Origin: Roseobacter denitrificans OCh 114 | Lineage (GTDB): Bacteria > Pseudomonadota > Alphaproteobacteria > Rhodobacterales > Rhodobacteraceae | Length of the DNA: 64,000 bases | NCBI RefSeq assembly: GCF_000014045.1 | Contig: NC_008209.1 | Location: 1,697,001 to 1,761,000 of the forward strand | Reading direction: 5' to 3' | Shown here: positions 9,201 to 17,875 of the stretch, piece by piece | How the letters are laid out: the number at the start of each line of letters is the position of its first letter | Numbering within the stretch: position 1 is the stretch's first letter | Position numbers and translations under genes: made by a program | Notes under the pieces: generated by a model | What the model was told of the DNA's origin: nothing | Database searches by the model: none | Seen by the model: only the letters and a program-made list of their open reading frames with translations

Positions 9201-10023
9201 CGTCAAAACGCGCGGTCCCCGCGCGGTCCTCAAAAGTGAGATTGATCTCTGCGAGATCACCAAGGGTCACGACGCGGTCGCCATTGGTCTTGACCGGGAG
9301 GTTGTAGACATCGCGCGGCTCATCGAACGATGAGGGGATTTTGACGGCGAATGTGCCTTGGGCCGAATCCACCTCACCCGCGGCTATCAACTGGTTGTTG
9401 TTCTGAACGGTCGAGATCAGTTCGCTGGCGGTGACGTTATAGGCTTCAAGGCGCAGCGGGTCGATCAGCACCTCCAGCATCTCGTCGCGCGATCCGGCGA
9501 TGCCTGCCTCCAGCACCGCATCCAATGCTTCGATATCGTCCTGCAAGTCCTTGGCAATGCGCACCATTGTGCGCTCTGGCACGGGGCCGGACAGGTTCAC
9601 GATGATGATCGGAAACTCGGAAAAGTTGATCTCGTTGATCGAATATTGCTCTGCCCCGTCCGGGAAATTCGCTTCGGCTTTGCCCATGGCGTCGCGCACA
9701 TCTGCGAGGATTTTCGTCTTGTCCCAGCCGAATTCGAACTCAAGCGCCACGCCGGCGTAGTTTTCGGCGGCGGTGCCGCTCATGTTCTTCAGCCCGTCGA
9801 GATCGGCAAGCTCCGTCTCCATCGGCTTGACCAGCAGCGTTTCGCTGTCCGCGGCTGAAATGCCGGGAAAGGGCACCGAGACAAAGAGGGCAGGTATCTC
9901 GATGTCCGGCTCGCCCTCTTTCGGCAATGTGGTGTAGGAAAATGCGCCGACCACGATGCTCAGCAGGATAAACGCCACGATCATGCGTGCGCGCCCGGCG
10001 GCCCAGTCGACGATGCCGGTCAT
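6226..10023 (-). CDS. RND-family efflux permease with extra membrane segments
   Basis: A 1265-residue inner-membrane proton-driven transporter of the AcrB/MexB/CusA superfamily. It shows the first helix (about 12-30), a large periplasmic loop, the helix-4 motif GMLVDGAIVVVEY with Asp402, the second periplasmic loop starting GVEFFVESEPEQG, and the C-terminal helix bundle. The usual length is about 1030-1050; the excess is mostly a hydrophobic stretch between the two halves (about residues 490-610). The second Asp of the AcrB-type Asp-Asp pair is Gly, as in single-Asp RND pumps. Its start overlaps the stop of the adaptor gene by 4 bases (ATGA), so the two are translationally coupled. No outer-membrane channel gene is nearby. 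Substrate unknown. Confidence 0.92.
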   Translation of the reverse strand: MTGIVDWAAGRARMIVAFILLSIVVGAFSYTTLPKEGEPDIEIPALFVSVPFPGISAADSETLLVKPMETELADLDGLKNMSGTAAENYAGVALEFEFGWDKTKILADVRDAMGKAEANFPDGAEQYSINEINFSEFPIIIVNLSGPVPERTMVRIAKDLQDDIEALDAVLEAGIAGSRDEMLEVLIDPLRLEAYNVTASELISTVQNNNQLIAAGEVDSAQGTFAVKIPSSFDEPRDVYNLPVKTNGDRVVTLGDLAEINLTFEDRAGTARFDGETTVALQVVKRKGFNLIDTAALVKDLVAERSERWPEGLRSAVHVGTSNDQSRIVDSMVQQLQGSVFTAIALVMIVSLAALGIRASLLVGFAIPTSFLLCFAFLAVMGISISNIVMFGLILAVGMLVDGAIVVVEYADKRQQEGVGPMQAYVEAAKRMFWPIVSSTATTLCAFLPMLFWPGVPGEFMGMLPVTLIFVLSASLVVALIYLPVMGGVTGRLERWISQYMQEVAGLAWYLHLALFPIAALMLMTLAGLPPVFDGISARFATMDGLNLLGSVIPTFFVVFLLLVAAAACVAIAIGGFLVLLVSTFALLTRMGRAGRWLAARLFSAEPAQITAGYRRSGFGHVMAAIVGNPAMPLVMAGAVFVFVGTILIYFINNNNGVEFFVESEPEQGIVYVLARGNLSLEEKDALVKDAETIVLAHPGISNAFSFAGQGGLNTDTSGASTPNDMIGQIQFETIPWEERADRPELDGNIVIAELSEQLAQLPGIKTEILEVAQGPASGKPVHLRLKADSFETLTEATKIARTQFDATPGLTLVEDTLPLPGIDWQIDVDVEKAGRYGADVQIVGAMVQLVTRGLLLDTMRIDSSDEEVDIRVRLPAEDRFLSTLDTLKVRTTDGLVPLSNFITRTPVPKLAEINRIDQKRYFDVKADVAPGLVKVVGDPDGTSGELTLAMLRPAGAAADVTAPDGTGYNWTFRANIDNDALQSGLDDGRFRLVPVNANERIAVLTAWLVTDPLPDGVEWEWTGDQEEQAESAAFLQTAFSAALGLMFIILLAQFNSFYNAVLVLVAVVLSTTGVLIGMLVMDQTFSIIMTGTGIVALAGIVVNNNIILIDTYQEYSQYMPRIEAIIRTAQARIRPVLLTTITTMAGLAPMMLGLSLNFSEGGYTLNSPTALWWKQLATAVVFGLGIATVLTLVVTPSMLAIRVWATTYVRWVATLLAKLSLGRASRAARDWALERDARRVANTELIWDDTPAPGPADTTLKAAE

Positions 10024-11258
10024 TGCACAAGATCCCGGTAGGTGGGGGCGACGCGAACACCTGCAATCACATATTCCTGACCCAGAACGATCACATCAAC
10101 GCTGTCCGCCAGCCCGGTCAGCCAGACGCCTTCCGGTGTGTCGCGCAGCAATTTCACGGGATGGAATCCGACGATGGCGTTCTCGTCGATGCTGCGGATG
10201 CCGAGCACGCCATCATCGTTCAGGGTCAGCGCGGATTGCGGCAGCAGATGCGCCTTGGCACCTGCGCCCGCGACGAGGATTTCCGCGGTCTGACCGTCGG
10301 AGATGTTCATATCCGTATTGGCCACCTCGATCTCGACGAGGAAGGTACGGGTCATTTCGTCCGCGGCGCGCGACAGGAATGTGACCTGCCCGGTCACGTT
10401 GTCCTGCCCGGTGGCGAGCGTGGCGCGCGCCTGCGCACCGATCTTGACCCGCTCCACCTCGGTTTCGGGCACGAACGCCACGAGTTTGATGGGGTTGAGC
10501 TGTATCACCGTCGCGCAGAGATCACCGGGCTGCAAAAGCGTGCCGAGTTCCGCCGTGTCGCTTTCCAGCAGGCCCGCGAAAGGCGCGCGGATCAGCAGGC
10601 GTTCCAGCTCTTTTTCGGCGGTGGCGACATTGGCCTGCGCGCTTTCGATCCCGGCCTGTGCCGCCTGCACACCCGCACGCGCGGACTCGACGGATGCGAG
10701 CGCGGTTGCGACATTGGCCTCGGCATTTGCCACGCGGGTGGTTGAGGCAAATCCGCCCTCGCTCAACTTGCTTGATGCGTTTTGATTGATCCGCGCCTCG
10801 GCCAGTTGCGCGATGGCCTGATCCAGACGTGCCTGCGCCTCGGGCGCGCGTGCGCGGGCCTCCTCCAACTGTGCCTTGGCCTGTGCCAGCGCCGCGCCGC
10901 GTGTGGATTCGTCAAGACGGCACAGGATCTGACCCTTCTCCACATTCTCGCCCTTGCGCAGGGGGTCGGAAATCACGATGGCGGATGTTTCGGATTTCAC
11001 ATCCACGACCCGCGCGGCCCGCGTTTCGCCCCGCAGTGACACGGCTGTTTCAATGGCCTGGGCCACCGACCTTTGCACCACGACCTTGACCAGATCACTG
11101 CTCGGGACGGTATCTTGCGCCGCCGCTTCCGGCGAATCGTCGCCGGTCTGGGCGGGGGCATCCTGTCCCAACAGGGCCAGCAGAGCGCCGCGATCAACGA
11201 TGGCAAAGTACAAAGCCGCCGCCACTGCAATCGCTGCAACGATGGAAAAAATACGCAT
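10020..11258 (-). CDS. RND efflux periplasmic adaptor (HlyD/AcrA family)
   Basis: The 412-residue membrane-fusion protein begins with one hydrophobic span (about 5-22), has a biotinyl-lipoyl-like half (VKSETSAIVISDPLRKGENV), a long Ala/Glu/Gln-rich coiled-coil hairpin (about 125-230), the second lipoyl half (RAPFAGLLESDTAELG), and beta-barrel regions. It links the RND permease to an outer-membrane channel of the TolC type encoded elsewhere. The start ATG 11258 has GAGGCAG upstream. It is the first gene of the leftward two-gene operon; an 18-bp palindrome at 11341-11358 lies 83 bases upstream and is the likely operator. Confidence 0.92.
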   Translation of the reverse strand: MRIFSIVAAIAVAAALYFAIVDRGALLALLGQDAPAQTGDDSPEAAAQDTVPSSDLVKVVVQRSVAQAIETAVSLRGETRAARVVDVKSETSAIVISDPLRKGENVEKGQILCRLDESTRGAALAQAKAQLEEARARAPEAQARLDQAIAQLAEARINQNASSKLSEGGFASTTRVANAEANVATALASVESARAGVQAAQAGIESAQANVATAEKELERLLIRAPFAGLLESDTAELGTLLQPGDLCATVIQLNPIKLVAFVPETEVERVKIGAQARATLATGQDNVTGQVTFLSRAADEMTRTFLVEIEVANTDMNISDGQTAEILVAGAGAKAHLLPQSALTLNDDGVLGIRSIDENAIVGFHPVKLLRDTPEGVWLTGLADSVDVIVLGQEYVIAGVRVAPTYRDLVQ

Positions 11259-11340
11259 TAAAGCTGCCTCGTTGTGGATTTTCAGCCGTCAATGCGCCGC
11301 GTTGGGTGGTCTCTCTGGCGATTGAAAACTGGTTTTCGCG

Positions 11341-11358
11341 CTAAACTGATCAGTTCAG
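11341..11358. promoter_or_regulatory. 18-bp palindromic operator candidate upstream of the RND operon
   Basis: The site CTAAACTGATCAGTTCAG is symmetric in 8 of 9 base pairs, with a perfect 12-bp core AACTGATCAGTT. Size and position (83 bases upstream of the adaptor start) fit a TetR-type repressor site, but no tetR gene is in the window. The divergent yfgM-like gene starts 115 bases to the right and could also be affected. Confidence 0.5.
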
Positions 11359-11472
11359 AATAGTTATTTTCCGGCCCGAGTGCAATGGCATGCCCGCAGA
11401 GAAAGTGCAGGGTCTTGGCTTGCCCGTCCGCGCACTGTAAGAGAGGCCACAAGCGAGTTTTGGCGGGGCAAT

Positions 11473-12150
11473 ATGAGCGACACAGACAGTTTCATCGATG
11501 AGGTCAACGAAGAGGTGCGCCGCGACAGGTTTTACCTGATGCTGCGCCGTTATGGTTGGGTCGCCGCTTTGGTGGTCGTGCTGATCGTGGGCGGTGCCGC
11601 GTGGAGCGAATACCGCAAGGCGCAGGCGCGTGCCGAGGCGGAACGTCTGGGCGATCAGATTCTGGACGCCTTGTCGCTGAGCGAACCCGCGACCCGTCAG
11701 GCGGGCCTTGATACGATTGACACCGCAACACCCGGCGCGGCCGCCGTGGTGCGCCTTTTGTCCGCCGCCGAAGCGCAGCAGGCCGGTGAACTTGACGCAG
11801 CGCTCGCAGCGCTGGAACAGGTCGCCGTTGATGGTGATGTGCCTGAGATTTACCGCCAGATTGCCGCGTTCAAATCCATTGTTCTGCAGGCGGACACGAT
11901 GGACCCATCCGAACGTCGCCAGCAACTCGAAGCGCTGGCCGTGCCCGGTGCGCCGCTGTCCTTTCTGGCGCAGGAGCAGCTTGCGCTGATGGAAGTCGCC
12001 GCTGGCAATACCGAGGCCGCGCTTGCGCAGTATCAGTCGATTTTGCAGGCGGAGGGTGCGAGCGCGGACTTGCAACAACGCGCCTTACAGGTGATTGTGG
12101 CGCTCGGCGGCACGCCGGAACTGGATAGTCTTCCCGGGTTGGGGAACTGA
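11473..12150 (+). CDS. YfgM-like inner-membrane TPR protein
   Basis: The 225-residue protein has an N-terminal cytoplasmic stretch, one membrane span (about 25-44), and a helical, TPR-like periplasmic domain rich in Ala, Gln and Leu. This layout and the next two genes (bamB, der) match the conserved yfgM-bamB-der order of E. coli, where YfgM is an accessory of the Sec translocon that hands clients to periplasmic chaperones. I infer the same type of role here. ATG 11473 (MSDTDSFIDEV) is preferred over an upstream ATG at 11380, since the latter adds a non-conserved-looking basic tail and overlaps the intergenic promoter region. Confidence 0.82.
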   Translation: MSDTDSFIDEVNEEVRRDRFYLMLRRYGWVAALVVVLIVGGAAWSEYRKAQARAEAERLGDQILDALSLSEPATRQAGLDTIDTATPGAAAVVRLLSAAEAQQAGELDAALAALEQVAVDGDVPEIYRQIAAFKSIVLQADTMDPSERRQQLEALAVPGAPLSFLAQEQLALMEVAAGNTEAALAQYQSILQAEGASADLQQRALQVIVALGGTPELDSLPGLGN

Positions 12151-12221
12151 ACCGGAGTGGCGCGCAGCTTGGGGAGAGCCGCGCAGATGCTGACGCGGGT
12201 GAATAGGGCGGAATAGAGTAT

Positions 12222-13565
12222 ATGTTTTTTGTAGCCCCGGCGCGCGTTTCGCGACCTCTGTCTTTACTGCTGGCTGCAACGGTTTTTCTTGCGGCCTGTG
12301 CCGAAGACGACACTATTCTGGTGGGCAAGCGCGAGAGCGTCGAATCCATTCTCAACGGGACAGAGGCAACGGAGCGCCTCGCCATCCAGAACGAAGAACG
12401 CGCCATTTCCCTGCCCGCGGTGCAATCGAATGACAGTTGGCCGCAGGCCTATGGCTCACCCGCATTTCGCACAGCGCACCCGGCGCTTGCAGCACAGATC
12501 AGCGAAATCTGGTCGGCTGACATCGGGCAGGGGGACGGGCGCAGACAGAGAATTGTCGCCACACCGGTTGTCGGGGCCGGGCTGATTTACACCCTGGATG
12601 CCGAGGCTCTGGTGAGCGCGACCTCACCGTCCGGGCAAACGGTCTGGCAGTCGGATGTGCGCCCCGCCCGGGATCGCGGCGGTCAGGCAACAGGCGGCGG
12701 TGTGGCCTATGACAGCGGGCGCGTTTTCGTCTCGCTGGGGTACGGCAATCTGGTGGCTCTGGATGCGGCAACGGGTGCGGAGTTGTGGCGTCAGCGGCTT
12801 GATGGCACAGCCTCCGGCACGCCGACGATCGTTGACGGTATCGTTTATCTGACCGCTGGCGATGATCGCGGCTGGGCGGTTACGGCGGATGAGGGGCGGC
12901 TGTTGTGGCAACTCACCGCCTCGCCGGATGTGACGAACGTGTTGGGCGCGCCGGCCCCTGCGGTGGCGGGTGATCTGGCGGTCTTTGCCTTTGGCTCGGG
13001 CGAGGTGCAGGCGGTGTTCCGGCGGGGCGGCTTGCGGCGCTGGGATGCATCCGTGCGTGGTGAGCGTCCGGGCACGGCCCTTGGCAGCATCGGCGATGTT
13101 ACGGCCCCGCCGGTGATCGTGGGCAACCGCGTTTATGTCGGCAATCAGTCGGGGCGACTGGTGGCATTGTCCCTTGAGTCAGGTGCACGCATCTGGACCG
13201 CCAATGAGGGGGCAGAGGGCAACATCGTGGCGGCAGGCGACAGTATTTTCATCCTCTCCGATCTCAACGAATTGCTGCGCCTTGATGCCTCTGACGGCAG
13301 CCGCATCTGGGGCACGCCCCTGCCGCGTTTCGTCAAGGACCGGCCCAGAAGACGGGCCGAGATTTATGCTCACCACGGGCCGATCCTCGCCGGTAGGCGG
13401 CTTTACGTGGCCTCCAACGACGGGTTCCTGCGCAGCTTTGATCCTGCCAGCGGCGCCTTGGTAAACACGGTCGAGATCGCGGGCGGTGCCACGACCAGCC
13501 CGGTGGTTGCGGGCGGTGTTCTTTATGTCGTGTCGTCAAATGGCCGATTGCATGCTTTCCGTTGA
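12222..13565 (+). CDS. bamB: Outer-membrane assembly lipoprotein BamB (PQQ-like beta-propeller)
   Basis: A 447-residue lipoprotein. The signal peptide ends with the lipobox LAAC and the lipidated Cys26. The rest is a beta-propeller made of repeated blades with GxVYALDAxTGxxxW-like elements, for example LVALDAATGAELWRQ and LVALSLESGARIW. BamB is the propeller subunit of the BAM complex, which inserts beta-barrel proteins in the outer membrane; it acts at the periplasmic face. It is longer than the E. coli protein, with an extra segment after the lipobox. It sits 71 bases after the YfgM-like gene and 52 before der, in the conserved order. Confidence 0.9.
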   Translation: MFFVAPARVSRPLSLLLAATVFLAACAEDDTILVGKRESVESILNGTEATERLAIQNEERAISLPAVQSNDSWPQAYGSPAFRTAHPALAAQISEIWSADIGQGDGRRQRIVATPVVGAGLIYTLDAEALVSATSPSGQTVWQSDVRPARDRGGQATGGGVAYDSGRVFVSLGYGNLVALDAATGAELWRQRLDGTASGTPTIVDGIVYLTAGDDRGWAVTADEGRLLWQLTASPDVTNVLGAPAPAVAGDLAVFAFGSGEVQAVFRRGGLRRWDASVRGERPGTALGSIGDVTAPPVIVGNRVYVGNQSGRLVALSLESGARIWTANEGAEGNIVAAGDSIFILSDLNELLRLDASDGSRIWGTPLPRFVKDRPRRRAEIYAHHGPILAGRRLYVASNDGFLRSFDPASGALVNTVEIAGGATTSPVVAGGVLYVVSSNGRLHAFR

Positions 13566-13617
13566 CGCGGCTTTGCGGTAAAGCGCAGGACAATTCCTGA
13601 CATCCGGAGCCTTTGCC

Positions 13618-15096
13618 ATGTCTTTCACGCTCGCCATCGTAGGGCGGCCCAATGTGGGCAAATCCACGCTGTTCAACCGTCTGGTGGGCAAGCGTCTTGC
13701 CCTTGTGGATGACCAGCCGGGCGTTACACGCGATTTGCGCGAGGGGGCGGCGCGGCTGGCGGATCTGCGGTTTACGGTGATTGATACCGCAGGGCTTGAA
13801 GATGTGACCGATGACAGCCTGCAGGGGCGGATGCGCCGTTTGACAGAGCGCGCGGTTGATATGGCGGACATCTGCCTCTTCATGGTGGATGCGCGGGTTG
13901 GCATCACGCCCACTGATCTGGTGTTCGCTGATATTCTGCGCAAACGCGCGGGGCATGTCGTTCTGGCGGCCAACAAGGCCGAAGGGGCGGCTGCGGATGC
14001 CGGTGTGATCGAGGCCTATAGTCTCGGTCTGGGGGAGCCGATCCGCCTGTCTGCGGAACATGGGGAGGGGTTGAACGACCTTTATACCCATCTGATGCCG
14101 CTGGCGGATGCCTATGCCGAACGCGCCGCCGAAGACGCACCCGAAACAGATGTCGCGCTGGATGAGGACAGCGGTGACATGGAGGCGGCGCTCCGCATGC
14201 CAACGGCCAACAAGCCGTTGCAGGTCGCGGTTGTCGGGCGGCCCAATGCGGGCAAATCCACGCTGGTCAACCAGATCCTTGGCGAAGACCGATTGCTCAC
14301 CGGGCCCGAAGCAGGGATCACGCGCGATGCCATTTCGCTGCGCACGGATTGGGTCGGGCCGGAGGGGGATGTTATCCCCATGCGGATCTTCGACACGGCA
14401 GGCATGCGCAAAAAGGCCAAGGTGCAGGAAAAGCTGGAAAAACTGTCGGTCGGTGACGGATTGCGGGCGGTGAAATTCGCCGAAGTGGTCGTCGTGCTGC
14501 TGGATGCTGCGATCCCCTTTGAACAGCAGGATTTGCGCATCGCCGATCTGGCCGAGCGTGAGGGGCGCGCGGTCGTCGTTGCGGTCAACAAATGGGACAT
14601 CGAGGAAAACAAACAGGCCAAGTTGAATGAGTTGCGTGAGAGCTTTGAGCGGCTTTTGCCGCAGTTGCGCGGCGCCCCTTTGGTCACGGTCTCGGCGCGG
14701 ACCGGGCGGGGTCTTGATCGGTTGCACAAGGCTGTTCTGCGCGCCTATGAGGTCTGGAACCGCCGCGTCACCACCGCGCAACTGAACCGCTGGCTTGCCG
14801 GCATGCTGGAGGCGCATCCACCCCCCGCGCCGCAGGGCAAACGGATCAAGCTGCGCTATATGACGCAGGCGAAAACACGCCCGCCGGGATTTGTGGTGAT
14901 GTGTTCGCATCCCGATAAGGTGCCGGACAGTTACAACCGCTATCTGGTGAACGGATTGCGGCTCGACTTTGATATGCCGGGAACGCCGATCCGGTTGTGG
15001 ATGCGCGGTCAGAACGATGCCAACCCCTATAAGGGGCGCAAAAAGGCGCCGCCTTCGAAACTGCGCAAACACACCGACGGGCGTCGCAAGGATTAA
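13618..15096 (+). CDS. der: Ribosome-assembly GTPase Der (EngA)
   Basis: Der is the only bacterial GTPase with two tandem G domains and is required for maturation of the 50S subunit. Both are visible in this 492-residue protein. The first has GRPNVGKST at about residue 8, DTAGLE near 57 and NKAE near 119. The second has GRPNAGKST at about 207, DTAGMR near 260 and NKWD near 325. A C-terminal KH-like domain with a basic tail ([14 protein letters not shown]) completes it. An acidic linker rich in Asp/Glu lies between the G domains. Third gene of the yfgM-bamB-der cluster; a dispersed repeat begins at its stop codon. Confidence 0.97.
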   Translation: MSFTLAIVGRPNVGKSTLFNRLVGKRLALVDDQPGVTRDLREGAARLADLRFTVIDTAGLEDVTDDSLQGRMRRLTERAVDMADICLFMVDARVGITPTDLVFADILRKRAGHVVLAANKAEGAAADAGVIEAYSLGLGEPIRLSAEHGEGLNDLYTHLMPLADAYAERAAEDAPETDVALDEDSGDMEAALRMPTANKPLQVAVVGRPNAGKSTLVNQILGEDRLLTGPEAGITRDAISLRTDWVGPEGDVIPMRIFDTAGMRKKAKVQEKLEKLSVGDGLRAVKFAEVVVVLLDAAIPFEQQDLRIADLAEREGRAVVVAVNKWDIEENKQAKLNELRESFERLLPQLRGAPLVTVSARTGRGLDRLHKAVLRAYEVWNRRVTTAQLNRWLAGMLEAHPPPAPQGKRIKLRYMTQAKTRPPGFVVMCSHPDKVPDSYNRYLVNGLRLDFDMPGTPIRLWMRGQNDANPYKGRKKAPPSKLRKHTDGRRKD

Positions 15097-15200
15097 AGCG
15101 TCGTGCGATAAGCCTTGGTCACGTAACGCGGCCTGAAATGAATGATCTCAATGCGTTACGAGGTGACTGATGTTTCAGCTATCTCGTCAGACGTTCTAGG
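15095..15200 (+). repeat. Dispersed intergenic hairpin repeat, copy 2
   Basis: Begins AAAGCGTCGTGCG at the der stop codon and ends CGTCAGACGTTCTAGG on the stop codon of the convergent TspO-like gene. Its core CACGTAACGC (15120-15129) pairs with GCGTTACG (15153-15160). The inner arms TGAAAT/ATCTCA are less perfect than in copy 3. Confidence 0.75.
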
Positions 15201-15915
15201 CGGAGGCTGCTCTGCCCGCGCGCCACGCCTTCCAGACCGGCAGCGTCAGGGCCAATGCGCCACCCCCGGCGAGCGCTGCAACGGTGGGATAGCTGGCCAT
15301 GTTCTGTACGACGATTGCGACCAGCGCCCAGATGACGGCGATGCCGTAGCTTGGCGCGCGGCGCAGTTGGTTTTGCACCGCCGAGGCAATCAGCAGGGCC
15401 AGGAATATGAAGGCGAAGGCCGCGGTCTCGTCATCAAGGTATCCATAGCCCGCGGCCACCAGCCCGAGGGCGACACAGCTTGCAGCACTCAGCCAGCCCG
15501 CATAAAGCCCGACCGGCCCCAGCGCCCAGCCCCGATCATCGCGTGGTGCGCGAAACAGCGCGATCAGCGCGGGGATCAGCATGGCCCAGATCAGGATCGC
15601 GGCCCAGACCGGGCTGACGACAGCCACCGGCAACCAGATGGAGCCGACCGCCAGTGACACGCAGAGCGGCGCGCGCATGGCGTGCCATGTGGGGTCCTCG
15701 CGGCGTTTCCACAGGCCAAAGCCCATCCCCAGCAGCAACCACAGATAGATGATGCCCCAGATCGCAAAGGCATAGCCTGCGGGTTGCACCGGCGGGTCCA
15801 TTTGCGGGATCGGGAACTGGTCAGCGTCAAAACCGCCAAAATCAGGCACCCAGAGGGTGGACCCCGCAAAGGTCAGGCAGAGCAGCACGGCAAGAAAGGC
15901 AATTGGTTTCGTCAT
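15196..15915 (-). CDS. TspO/MBR-related integral membrane protein
   Basis: This is a 239-residue protein that is hydrophobic throughout, with about six or seven predicted spans. The region PPVQPAGYAFAIWGIIYLWL near residue 40 resembles the P-x-x-x-AFxxxWxxxY pattern of the TspO / tryptophan-rich sensory protein superfamily, which bind porphyrins or modulate their transport. It is longer than classical TspO (about 160 residues, five spans), so it belongs to a TspO-related branch and the porphyrin role is inference. It has an N-terminal signal-anchor-like helix. Convergent with der across repeat copy 2; divergent from the DUF2235 gene with a 112-base shared upstream region. Confidence 0.7.
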   Translation of the reverse strand: MTKPIAFLAVLLCLTFAGSTLWVPDFGGFDADQFPIPQMDPPVQPAGYAFAIWGIIYLWLLLGMGFGLWKRREDPTWHAMRAPLCVSLAVGSIWLPVAVVSPVWAAILIWAMLIPALIALFRAPRDDRGWALGPVGLYAGWLSAASCVALGLVAAGYGYLDDETAAFAFIFLALLIASAVQNQLRRAPSYGIAVIWALVAIVVQNMASYPTVAALAGGGALALTLPVWKAWRAGRAASA

Positions 15916-16027
15916 GGTTGGTCCTTTGCGCGCGAAAATGCGCTGTTCAGATTAAGGCAGCGCGCGGTGGCGTAACCGGCCCCCAGCGTTTGGTCGTTAG
16001 GTCTAGAGCTTTCAAGAGGAGAAGCAA

Positions 16028-17158
16028 ATGGCCGTGATCGCGATATTCTGTGATGGCACCTGGAGCACGCTGGAAAGCGGCGCGCAGACACATGTGGCGC
16101 GCCTCGCCGGGGACTGCGCGGAGTCGAAAACGCAAAAGATCATCTATGTTCCCGGTGTCGGCACCGGCACCGGCATGGCAAGTGCCTTGGGGCGCTGGCT
16201 TTCCAAGGTGGGGGGCGGGTTTTTCGGCTGGGGTCTGAACCGCAATATCAGGATCGCCTATCTCGCCCTCTGCAAGACCTATCAACCGGGCGACAGGATC
16301 ATGATCTTTGGCTTTTCGCGCGGCGCATATACGGCGCGGTCGCTGGTCGGCATGATCCGAAAATGCGGTATCCTGTCCGACCCGACGCCGGAAAACCTGC
16401 GCTCGGCCTTTCGGCTCTACCGCTCACGCGGGGCGCGCAATGCGCCGGATGCGCCGCATGTGCGCGCGCAGCGGCGGCGGCTGTCGCCCGACTACGCAAC
16501 CAGTGCGGTTGATGCCATCGAACGGGCCGATCACAGTTATCTGGTGCGCATCACGTACCTTGGGGTGTGGGATACGGTGGGTGCGCTGGGAATTCCTGCG
16601 CTGTTTCTGGGGCGTCTGGCCGCCTTTTGGAACCAGCGCCATGCGTTTCACGACACATCCCTCACGCATCTTGTGGAACAGGCCCGCCATGCGCTGGCAC
16701 TGGATGAAAAACGCGCGCTTTTTGCGCCGGCCTTGTGGGATAATCTGGACGCATCGGACGCAGGGCCAGGCCTCAATCGCGGCGATCAGAGCGAGGCGCG
16801 GCGTTACCAGCAGGTCTGGTTTGCAGGTAATCACGGCATTGTCGGCGGCTCCGCCGCGCCGCAGGGGCTGGCCGCAGCCTCGCTTGCGTGGATATTCAAG
16901 GCGGCCTGCGCGGCGGGGTTGGAGGTAAAAACGGGCTATCAGATTCCGGACACGCCCATTGATGCGGTGGTAGAAGCACCGGATTTATACCGGGTGCACT
17001 GGGCCTATCGTCTGCTTCCATGGCTTGAGGCATGGCGGGCCGGACCCTGCGCGGCCACAGACCTGCATCCGACTGTCCGGCTGCGTGCGGTTTTGCTAAC
17101 CGGCTATCGCCCCAGATCGCTGCGCAAGGTGATGCCACGGCTTTTTCGCAAGCCCTGA
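16028..17158 (+). CDS. DUF2235-family alpha/beta hydrolase (Tle1-like fold)
   Basis: The 376-residue protein shows the DUF2235 marks in order: FCDGTW near residue 7, the nucleophile elbow GFSRGAYTAR with Ser97, GVWDTVGALG near 180 with the candidate acid Asp, and QVWFAGNHGIVGG near 262 with the candidate His. These are the elements of the lipase-type triad. DUF2235 proteins include type VI secretion phospholipase effectors (Tle1), but most chromosomal copies stand alone and their substrate is unknown; there is no VgrG, PAAR or immunity gene nearby, so I do not call it an effector. There is no signal peptide. The ATG 16028 has a strong AAGAGGAGAAG. Confidence 0.82.
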   Translation: MAVIAIFCDGTWSTLESGAQTHVARLAGDCAESKTQKIIYVPGVGTGTGMASALGRWLSKVGGGFFGWGLNRNIRIAYLALCKTYQPGDRIMIFGFSRGAYTARSLVGMIRKCGILSDPTPENLRSAFRLYRSRGARNAPDAPHVRAQRRRLSPDYATSAVDAIERADHSYLVRITYLGVWDTVGALGIPALFLGRLAAFWNQRHAFHDTSLTHLVEQARHALALDEKRALFAPALWDNLDASDAGPGLNRGDQSEARRYQQVWFAGNHGIVGGSAAPQGLAAASLAWIFKAACAAGLEVKTGYQIPDTPIDAVVEAPDLYRVHWAYRLLPWLEAWRAGPCAATDLHPTVRLRAVLLTGYRPRSLRKVMPRLFRKP

Positions 17159-17228
17159 CGCCGATTGCGCTTGTGAGCCATGGGGCTTGCAGGCTAGGAA
17201 CTGCGCCAGTCACAGACAAGGCGCAGGT

Positions 17229-17720
17229 ATGGCACAGCAATCCGAAGACGAAGTTCTGGCACGTGTGACCCCCTCCATGGGGCGGCGTATTCTCGGGATC
17301 GGGATGCTGGCGTTTCTGGCGGTGCTGGTGATTTATGTCGCCATCGTCTCGCCGCCCTCGCTGGGCTGGCAGGTGTTCCTGATCGCTCTGGGCACCGGAT
17401 CGCTGATGATCGCCAATGCGATGCGTAAATCGACCTGCCGAACGCTTGAGTTGACGCGTACCGAGCTGCGCGACGATACAGGCACGCTTGTCGTGCGCAT
17501 CGAAGACATCTCCTCCATTGACCGCGGGGCCTTTGCGTTCAAACCGTCCAACGGGTTTTTGCTGCGGCTGACAAAACCGTATGCGCGCGACTGGCGCCCG
17601 GGCCTGTGGTGGCGTTCGGCAACGCGCGTCGGCGTGGGCGGGATGACCCCGATGCGCGCGACGAAATACATGGCCGAAGTCATCGCCATCATGCTTGCAG
17701 AGCGTGAACAGCAGGACTGA
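17229..17720 (+). CDS. Small two-span membrane protein of unknown function
   Basis: The 163-residue protein has two adjacent membrane spans (about residues 16-38 and 43-62) followed by a soluble domain of beta character (TLELTRTELRDDTGTLV, then FKPSNGFLLRLTKPY). The order of two helices and a short beta domain resembles bacterial PH-like membrane proteins, but no family could be assigned. ATG 17229 was chosen because the sequence upstream of it in the same frame does not look coding and overlaps a likely leader. It follows DUF2235 after 70 bases on the same strand. Confidence 0.7.
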   Translation: MAQQSEDEVLARVTPSMGRRILGIGMLAFLAVLVIYVAIVSPPSLGWQVFLIALGTGSLMIANAMRKSTCRTLELTRTELRDDTGTLVVRIEDISSIDRGAFAFKPSNGFLLRLTKPYARDWRPGLWWRSATRVGVGGMTPMRATKYMAEVIAIMLAEREQQD

Positions 17721-17875
17721 CGCCGTCAGCGGTGACGTTTAAACCCTTTTAACCGGCCTTCCGCTAAGGTTCTCACACTGCCTAAAAAACTGGCAATTCC
17801 ACCAGTGCGGGCATAGGGTCGCGGTCATGTAGCCGTCGGCGCATGCCCGTCTTGCAGTTCAACAGGAGAACGAAT

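Noticed and set aside
13333-15072. Long open frame antisense to der
   Set aside because: Der has both G domains intact on the plus strand; the antisense frame is a shadow.
16028-17158. Type VI secretion effector (Tle1)
   Set aside because: The DUF2235 fold matches, but there is no VgrG, PAAR, chaperone or immunity gene nearby, so secretion is not supported.
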